Shown here piece after piece: positions 58,490-64,000 of a stretch of 64,000 nt of DNA. The DNA is from Micromonospora arida. Lineage in GTDB: Bacteria > Actinomycetota > Actinomycetes > Mycobacteriales > Micromonosporaceae. The DNA lies in NCBI RefSeq assembly GCF_003857035.1, contig NZ_QGSY01000175.1:1-64000 (forward strand), in the 5' to 3' direction. Numbering within the stretch: the stretch's first letter is position 1; every line of letters starts with the position of its first letter. The notes beneath the pieces were generated by a model that was not told the DNA's origin, ran no database searches, and was given only the letters and a program-made list of their open reading frames with translations. A program made the position numbers and the translations under genes.

Positions 58490-58741
58490 ATGGACTACAT
58501 CAGGGCGTGGAAGGACCCGGTCTACCGGGCGTCCCTCAGCGCCGAGGACCGGGCCAGCCTGCCGGCGAACCCGGCCGGCTTCGTCGAGCTGAACGACCAG
58601 GAGCTCGACGGCGCCGACGGCGGCACGTGGACCCCGACTCCCACGATCACCGTGGTCACCGGGGCCGCCGGCTGCTTCTCCTTCAACGGCACCTTCTGCA
58701 ACGGCACCTGCGCGGCGTTCACCGCCGGCTGCTGCGGCTGA
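58490..58741 (+). CDS. lanA1: Lanthipeptide precursor LanA1 (mersacidin/lichenicidin-type leader)
   Basis: An 83-residue precursor. Leader residues 1-45 (MDYIRAWKDPVYRASLSAED to LNDQELDGADGG) end in a double-Gly site suited to the C39 peptidase of LanT. The 38-residue core starts TWTPTPTITVVTGAAGC and has five Cys (core positions 17, 25, 29, 36, 37) and ten Ser/Thr, with a C-terminal GCCG. GGGAG lies before ATG 58490. The RAWKDPxYRASLSAE leader start is shared with LanA2. The Thr/Pro-rich N-terminus could give several dehydrated residues before the rings. Confidence 0.9.
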   Translation: MDYIRAWKDPVYRASLSAEDRASLPANPAGFVELNDQELDGADGGTWTPTPTITVVTGAAGCFSFNGTFCNGTCAAFTAGCCG

Positions 58742-58829
58742 CCGATCCACCTCGGCGGGGAACCCGAACCGTCCCGCACGGACACGTTTCCTCGCCGGCA
58801 CACCCCGAATTCCCTGAGGAGAGCCCTTA

Positions 58830-59108
58830 ATGAACATCGTGCAAGCCTGGAAGGACCCCGAGTACCGGGCGAGCCTTTCCGCCGAGCAGTTGGCGGCGCT
58901 GCCGGAGCACCCCTGCGGCGTGGTCGAACTCGGTGACGACGTCCTCGCGCACATCGCCGGCGCGCGCACCGAGGGCCTGTGGACCCTCGGCTGCTGCGGC
59001 GGCTTCACCGCCCGCGAAACACCGTGCGGTTCCTGTGGCGCGACGTGCGGTGGAACCACCTGTGGCACCTGCCAGACGCAGTCGACCTGCGGTCTGTGCA
59101 CCGCCTGA
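58830..59108 (+). CDS. lanA2: Lanthipeptide precursor LanA2, Cys-rich
   Basis: A 92-residue precursor with the leader MNIVQAWKDPEYRASLSAEQ...LGDDVLAHIAGA. Cleavage after Gly-Ala at 44-45 gives a leader of the same length as LanA1 and a 47-residue core starting RTEGLWTLGCCGG. The core has nine Cys (55, 56, 66, 69, 73, 78, 81, 87, 90) and thirteen Ser/Thr. Five Cys directly follow a Ser or Thr. Cys29 lies in the leader. GAGGAGAG precedes the ATG. It is unlike any lantibiotic core I know. Confidence 0.88.
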   Translation: MNIVQAWKDPEYRASLSAEQLAALPEHPCGVVELGDDVLAHIAGARTEGLWTLGCCGGFTARETPCGSCGATCGGTTCGTCQTQSTCGLCTA

Positions 59109-59125
59109 TCCACCCGCTCCACCGG

Positions 59126-59158
59126 CGGTGCCCGGACATCTGAGGTGTCCGGGCACCG
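59126..59158 (+). terminator. Attenuator-like hairpin between lanA2 and lanM2
   Basis: Arms CGGTGCCCGGACA and TGTCCGGGCACCG pair perfectly over 13 bp around a 7-base loop. The position after the precursor genes and 43 bp before lanM2 fits partial termination that favours precursor over enzyme synthesis. Confidence 0.75.
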
Positions 59159-59201
59159 TCCCCCGCGAGACCCGACCGCTGCGCGAGAGAGAGCACCCCC
59201 G

Positions 59202-62200
59202 ATGACGCAGTCGCACCTGCCCGGCCACGACCCGGTGGACGTTTCGAACCCCTGCTGGTACCTGGCGTACTCCCTGCCGGAAAGGCTCGGAGGCGCGGCG
59301 CCGACCGGCTCGGTGGACGAGGACCGGGGGCGGCTCCGGCTCGATCGGTGGAGGAACGAACCGGTCTTCGCCGGTGACACGGACCTGTTCGAGAGCTGGC
59401 TCGACGCCCTCGACCTCGACGAGCCCACCCTGACCAGAGTGCTCGGCGAGACGCCGGAGACGGTCCGCAGCAGGTTCGCCGACATCCCGGACTACGTGCG
59501 CACGATCGAGCGTGCATGGCGCAACCACCGGCCGGGCGAGACCGCTGACAACGACCACGGGCACGACCACGACCACGACCATGACCATGACCACCACCAC
59601 GAGCCGCACCCGCACGCCGCGTTCGTCGAGCTGGTGCGCCCGCTGGTGGACGACGGCGTACGCCGGGTACGCGAGGCGGTGCACGAGGCCTGCGCCGAAA
59701 CGCCGGGACCACACCTCGATGCCGACCTGCTCGCCGACCAGCTCTGCGAGCCGCCCTACGGGGCGATCAACCTGCTCGTCGGTCGGGTGCTCGTGCTGGA
59801 ACTCAACGTCCTGCGGTTGCAGGGGCAGTTGGAGGGGGAGACTTCGCAGCAGCGCTTCCAGGACTTCGCCCGGCGGCTGCGCGACCCGAAGTACACACTC
59901 GACGTTCTGATGGAGTACCCGGTGCTGGCCCGGGACGCGACCATCCTCATCGACAACTGGGTGGACGCCCGGATCGAGTTCGCCCAGCGTCTCACCGCGG
60001 ACGCCACCGCCCTGACCGCCCGGCTGGGGGACCCGGCGGAGCTGGGCAGCGTGACGGAGGTGTCGTTTGGCGCCGGTGACTCACACCGCGGTGGCCGCTC
60101 GGTCGGGTTCGTCCGCTTCGCCAACGGTGCACGCGCCGTCTACAAGCCCCGAGGACTGCAGGTCGAGCTGCACTTCCAGCAACTGTTGGACTGGCTCAAC
60201 ACGCGCGGCGCGCAACCGTCGCTGCGCACCATGTGGGTGCTCGACCGCGGCGACTACGGCTGGTCGGAGTTCGTCACCGCCGGGCCCTGCGCCGATCACG
60301 ACGCGCTGCGCCGTTTCTACACCCGGCAGGGCAGCTACCTGGCATTGCTGCACAGCCTCGCGGCCGTCGACTTCCACCTGGAGAACATCATCGCCGTTGG
60401 CGAGCACCCGATGCTGGTCGACCTGGAAGCCCTCTTCCACCCGCAGGGCGAGCAGACGGACCAGCAGATCGGCGTCTCGGCGGAGTCGTTCCGGACGATG
60501 CGGGAGTCGGTCCTGGAGGTCGGGCTCCTGCCCCGGCCCATCATCTACCAGGACGACGACGGCGTCGGCGGAGTCGACTTCAGCGGCCTGGCCGGCACAG
60601 CCGGGCAGCTCACGCCCACCCCGGTCGCCACCTGGGAGGAGTCCGGCACCGACGAGATGCGCCTGGTCCGCAAACGGATCGAGATGGGCGGCGGGCAGAA
60701 CCTTCCCAGCCTGAGCGACGCGGCACACCACACCCTCGACTTCAGCGCCGACATCATGGCCGGGTTCGAACAGACCTACCGGCTGCTGCACCGCCACCGC
60801 GACGAGCTGCTGGCACCGGACGGGCCGGTGGCCGCGTTCGCCGGTGACGAGGTACGCGTGATCCTGCGCGCCACCCGCACCTACGGCAAGCTGCTGCAGG
60901 AGAGCCGCCACCCCGACCTGCTGCGCAACGCCCTGGACCGGGAGCGGTTCTTCAGCTTCCTCTGGTTGCAGGAGGAGTGGCCCGGCGCCGAGGCCCGGAT
61001 CGCCACCGCCGAGCAGGCACAGCTGAGCCGCGGCGACATCCCCTTCTTCAGCACGACGCCCGCGTCGCACGACTTCGTCGCCGGAGACGGCTCGGTGGTC
61101 GCCGGGGTGCTGCCCACCAGCGGTCTGGAGCGGTCGCGGCAGCGCATCGACGCCCTCTCCGAAACGCACCTGGCCCAGCAGACCTGGATCCTGCGCAGCT
61201 CGCTCGCGGCGCTGACGATGGGCGTGGAGAGTCAAGGGCAGTGGTCGGAGTACCAGGTCACCGCCGCCACCGTTCCCGCCGACGTGGACCGGTTCGTCGC
61301 CGCCGCGTGCGCCGCCGGCGACCGACTGCTGCTGTCGGCCGACACCGGCGAGGACTCGATCGCCTGGCTCGGGCACACCCTGGTGGCCGACAAGATCTGG
61401 CAGCTGGGCCCGGTCGGGATCGACCTCTACAGCGGGTTGTCCGGGATCGCGATGTTCCTCGGCTACCTCGGCGAGGTCAGCGGCGAGCAGCGCTTCCGCA
61501 GCGCCGCCGAGGTCGCCGCCGGCATGCTGGTACGTCAGATCGACCTGCTCGACGAGACGCCGACGGAGAGCCTGGAGAACTTCACCGTCGGCGCCTTCAA
61601 CGAGCTGGGCGGACCGCTGTACGCGTTGAGTCACCTGGGCGCCCTGTGGCAGCGCGACGACCTGTTGGACGCCGCCGGACGCATCGTGCCCGTCCTGCTG
61701 CACCTCGCGCCGCAGGACGAGGCGTACGACGTGATCAGCGGCGCGGCCGGAGCGATCCTCGCGCTGCTGGCTCTGCACGCGGCGCGGCCGTCGGAGCCGG
61801 TCCTCGACGCCGCCCGCACGTTCGCCCGGATCCTGAGGGACAAGGCCGAGCCGGCCGGCGACGGGATCGGCTGGGCGGGCGCGGTGAACCCGAGTCGGCC
61901 GCTGGCGGGTTTCTCACACGGGGGGTCCGGCATCGCGGTCGCCCTGGCCCGGCTGGACCGGGCCCTCGGCAACCGCGACCATCTGCCGCTGGTCGAGGGA
62001 GCGATGCGCTACGAACGCTCGGCCTTCGACCCGGAGCACATGTGCTGGCTCGACCTGCGCGACACCACGCCGGAGCGGTACTCCATGGTCGCCTGGTGCC
62101 ACGGCGGGCCCGGTATCGCGCTCGCCCGCGCCGACCTGGCCGGCTACGTCGACGACCACGAACTGCTCGATCGCGACCTCTCCGACGCCAGCACCGGCAT

Positions 62201-62543
62201 GCTGCGGTTCGGCCTGACCGGCGAGGTCATCACGGGCACCGGCAACCACAGCATCTGCCACGGCGACCTCGGTAACGTCGAGGCCCTGCTGGCCGCCGCA
62301 CGGGTCCGTGGCGACGAGGACGCCGCCCGGCAGGCCGAGCTGGTGGCCGCCAGCATCCTGGACTACATCGACCGGGACGGCTGGCTGTGTGGGGTTCCGC
62401 TCGGTGCGGAGACTCCCGGCCTGATGAGCGGCATCGCCGGCATCGGCTACAACCTGCTGCGCCTGGCCTTGCCGGAGCGGGTTCCGTCGATCCTGCTGGT
62501 CGAGCCTCCGGTACCGGCGGTGGGCGGTGACCCGCGTGGCTGA
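59202..62543 (+). CDS. lanM2: Class II lanthipeptide synthetase LanM (second copy) with His/Asp tract
   Basis: The 1113-residue LanM is paralogous to LanM1 throughout: EVSFGAGDSHRGGRSVGFVRF, VYKPRGLQVE, DFHLENIIAVGEHPMLVDLEA in the dehydratase, and cyclase zinc ligands Cys966 (AWCHG) and Cys1019-His1020 (ICHGDLGN). Residues 118-138 form a His/Asp tract (DHGHDHDHDHDHDHHHEPHP), 11 His in 21 residues. It comes from a CAC/GAC repeat at 59553-59615, where LanM1 has only GHGAAGHDD. GAGAGAGAG precedes ATG 59202. A separate LanM for each precursor is the rule in two-component lantibiotics. Confidence 0.93.
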   Translation: MTQSHLPGHDPVDVSNPCWYLAYSLPERLGGAAPTGSVDEDRGRLRLDRWRNEPVFAGDTDLFESWLDALDLDEPTLTRVLGETPETVRSRFADIPDYVRTIERAWRNHRPGETADNDHGHDHDHDHDHDHHHEPHPHAAFVELVRPLVDDGVRRVREAVHEACAETPGPHLDADLLADQLCEPPYGAINLLVGRVLVLELNVLRLQGQLEGETSQQRFQDFARRLRDPKYTLDVLMEYPVLARDATILIDNWVDARIEFAQRLTADATALTARLGDPAELGSVTEVSFGAGDSHRGGRSVGFVRFANGARAVYKPRGLQVELHFQQLLDWLNTRGAQPSLRTMWVLDRGDYGWSEFVTAGPCADHDALRRFYTRQGSYLALLHSLAAVDFHLENIIAVGEHPMLVDLEALFHPQGEQTDQQIGVSAESFRTMRESVLEVGLLPRPIIYQDDDGVGGVDFSGLAGTAGQLTPTPVATWEESGTDEMRLVRKRIEMGGGQNLPSLSDAAHHTLDFSADIMAGFEQTYRLLHRHRDELLAPDGPVAAFAGDEVRVILRATRTYGKLLQESRHPDLLRNALDRERFFSFLWLQEEWPGAEARIATAEQAQLSRGDIPFFSTTPASHDFVAGDGSVVAGVLPTSGLERSRQRIDALSETHLAQQTWILRSSLAALTMGVESQGQWSEYQVTAATVPADVDRFVAAACAAGDRLLLSADTGEDSIAWLGHTLVADKIWQLGPVGIDLYSGLSGIAMFLGYLGEVSGEQRFRSAAEVAAGMLVRQIDLLDETPTESLENFTVGAFNELGGPLYALSHLGALWQRDDLLDAAGRIVPVLLHLAPQDEAYDVISGAAGAILALLALHAARPSEPVLDAARTFARILRDKAEPAGDGIGWAGAVNPSRPLAGFSHGGSGIAVALARLDRALGNRDHLPLVEGAMRYERSAFDPEHMCWLDLRDTTPERYSMVAWCHGGPGIALARADLAGYVDDHELLDRDLSDASTGMLRFGLTGEVITGTGNHSICHGDLGNVEALLAAARVRGDEDAARQAELVAASILDYIDRDGWLCGVPLGAETPGLMSGIAGIGYNLLRLALPERVPSILLVEPPVPAVGGDPRG

Positions 62544-63030
62544 GCAGCAGATCTGGCCGTACCGGCCGCAGGCGTTGGCGACCTACCGAGGTGGCGTGCA
62601 CGACGGTCCCGGGCGCAGCCCGATCCGGTCCTCACGACGGCCGCTGGTCGCGCTCGCCGTGCTGCTGCTGATCGGCGTGGGCTTCGCGGCGGTCATGCGG
62701 GTGCCGCGGACGGCCGACGGGGCCGTGATCGGTGCCGACGGGCCGAATCTGGTCTCCATGTTCGCCGGGCGCCTCAATCCGGAGCCGGCGCCGGGCTCGG
62801 AGGTCACCCTCGTGCAGGAGGGTGGCCGGGCGACCCTGCGGGTCGTCCGGGCCGAGGTCGTCGACGACCCCGCCGATCGGCGCTGGAACATCCCGGCGGA
62901 GGTGCCCCGGCCGATCACCATCGTCTGGCTCGCCGGAGACGCGAAGGAGAGCTTCGGCCGGCTCAGTCTCGTGGTCGCCAACCCCACCCTGCTGGAGCTG
63001 GTGCCGGGCGTTGAGGGGGTCCTCCGATGA
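62527..63030 (+). CDS. Membrane-anchored adaptor-like protein of the lanthipeptide exporter
   Basis: A 167-residue protein with a cytoplasmic N-terminus of about 37 residues, one membrane helix (PLVALAVLLLIGVGFAAVM) and an extracellular beta-rich domain (GSEVTLVQEGGRATLRVVRAEVV, FGRLSLVVANPTLLELVPGVEGVLR). This resembles the beta-barrel end of HlyD-type adaptors without the coiled-coil hairpin. It overlaps lanM2 by 17 bp and lanT by 4 bp, so it is translated with them. A role in docking or assisting LanT export is inferred. GTG 62527 or GTG 62536 could be the start. Confidence 0.65.
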   Translation: MTRVAEQQIWPYRPQALATYRGGVHDGPGRSPIRSSRRPLVALAVLLLIGVGFAAVMRVPRTADGAVIGADGPNLVSMFAGRLNPEPAPGSEVTLVQEGGRATLRVVRAEVVDDPADRRWNIPAEVPRPITIVWLAGDAKESFGRLSLVVANPTLLELVPGVEGVLR

Positions 63031-64000
63031 CGATGAGCTGGCTGCGACCGCGTCGCCGGGTGCCGATCATGCTCCAGATGAGCGCCACCGAATGCGGTGC
63101 CGCGTGCCTCGCCATGGTCTTCAGCTCCTACCGGCGGTGGACCTCTGTCGCCGAGTGCCGGGAGCAGTTGGGCATCGGCCGCGACGGGGCCACGGCGTTG
63201 CAGATGACCCAACTCGCCCGCCGGACGGGGATGCGGGCCCGAGGTGTCAGCGTCGACCTCGACGGACTGCCGCAGTTGCGGTTGCCGGCGATCGTGCACT
63301 GGAACTTCCGGCACTATCTGGTGCTGGAGCGGTGGGACCGACGCGGCGCCGTCGTCGTCGACCCGGGGATGGGCCGGCGGCGGATGAGCCGCGAGGAGTT
63401 CGGCGAGGGATTCACCGGCATCGCCATCGAGCTCACCCCGGGCGAGGAGTTCGAACGACGCCCCAGCCCGGGACGGCTGGCCTCGCTGCGGTTCGCCCGC
63501 AGCATGCTGACCTTCTCCCGTCCGTTGCTCGGCCTGGTCCTGGTCGTCTCGCTGCTGCTCCAGCTGGCGGTGCTGCTGCCCGCACTGATCACCAAGTTCG
63601 CGGTCGACACGGTGATCGGAAAGGGGCAGGTCGACGCCCTGACCGTCCTCGGCCTCGGCATGCTCCTGCTGTTGGCCACCCAGGGGGTGGGCACCTACGC
63701 CCGAGGTGCAGCTCTCAACGTGTTGCACGCGCGCATGGACGACACCATGATGCGGCGCTTCTTCGACCATCTGCTCGCCCTGCCGTACTCCTACTTCCAA
63801 CTGCGCAGCAGCGGCGACCTGCTGATGCGGATGTCCAGCAACACCGTCATCCGCGACCTGGTCACCAGCCAGACGATGTCGCTCGTCCTCGACGGCCTGT
63901 TCGTCGTCGTCTACATCGGCATGCTCCTGGCGTTCACACCGCTCTACGCCTGGCTGGTGCTGGGCCTGGGTCTGCTGCAACTCGGCGCGATCGTGGCGAC
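63027..64000 (+). CDS. lanT: LanT: peptidase-containing ABC exporter, 3' end outside the window
   Basis: The first 324 codons are visible. Residues 10-140 are a C39 peptidase: Cys23 in SATECGAACLAMVF, His96 in FRHYLVL and Asp112 in VVDPGMG. It removes leaders after GG/GA sites. Membrane helices follow (GLVLVVSLLLQLAVLLPALI, LTVLGLGMLLLLATQG) with the exporter loop FFDHLLALPYSYFQLRSSGDLLMRMSS. The nucleotide-binding domain lies beyond the window. The start ATG overlaps the previous stop (ATGA). Confidence 0.92.
   Translation, partial: MTMSWLRPRRRVPIMLQMSATECGAACLAMVFSSYRRWTSVAECREQLGIGRDGATALQMTQLARRTGMRARGVSVDLDGLPQLRLPAIVHWNFRHYLVLERWDRRGAVVVDPGMGRRRMSREEFGEGFTGIAIELTPGEEFERRPSPGRLASLRFARSMLTFSRPLLGLVLVVSLLLQLAVLLPALITKFAVDTVIGKGQVDALTVLGLGMLLLLATQGVGTYARGAALNVLHARMDDTMMRRFFDHLLALPYSYFQLRSSGDLLMRMSSNTVIRDLVTSQTMSLVLDGLFVVVYIGMLLAFTPLYAWLVLGLGLLQLGAIVA

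Overview
The window is about 64 kb of very GC-rich DNA with strong third-position GC bias, frequent GTG starts, SARP/AfsR regulators, many secreted carbohydrate-active enzymes and an actinobacterial-type lanthipeptide cluster. It fits a filamentous actinomycete chromosome, most likely Micromonosporaceae (inference from gene types and codon use; no rRNA or marker gene is present). I see no tRNA, rRNA, CRISPR array, insertion sequence or phage gene.

Layout. 1-15 kb: a mixed housekeeping/accessory block. It holds an MFS exporter, two-way pairs of hydrolases and small enzymes, a DNA alkylation-repair protein, a secreted esterase, a TAP-like secreted peptidase next to a large AfsR/SARP regulator, WrbA, a lipoprotein, a hydrolase-TetR operon with twin operators, and a chorismate mutase. 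14.6-38.3 kb: a large plant-polysaccharide (arabinoxylan/pentose) island. An IclR regulator faces an operon of ABC sugar importer, enolase-superfamily sugar-acid dehydratase, FAH-family dehydratase and a broken ketoglutarate-semialdehyde dehydrogenase. Next come two more secreted esterases, a GH51 arabinofuranosidase, a second ABC importer with an IlvD/Edd-type sugar-acid dehydratase, two LacI regulators with recognisable operators, and a CBM2-GH30 xylanase under a perfect CebR-type box. Oligosaccharides would be cut outside the cell, imported, debranched, and pentonic acids dehydrated without phosphorylation.

38.3-54 kb: membrane proteins, a methyltransferase, a MarR regulator facing an unusual LLM/berberine-bridge double flavoenzyme, a second AlkD protein, two peptidoglycan hydrolases sharing FG-GAP repeats, a DUF4185 protein, D-cysteine desulfhydrase, an MFS transporter and a VOC protein. 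This stretch also contains several gene remnants: a GNAT, an esterase, and truncated MarR and SDR tails joined back to back.

54-64 kb: a class II lanthipeptide cluster running off the right edge. The order is SARP activator (with SARP-type heptamer repeats and a tiny overlapping leader ORF), LanM1, precursor LanA1, precursor LanA2, a hairpin, LanM2 (with a His/Asp tract), a small membrane adaptor, and the C39-peptidase transporter LanT (truncated). Two different precursors and two LanMs suggest a two-component lanthipeptide. The second precursor, with nine core cysteines, is the most novel-looking item in the window.
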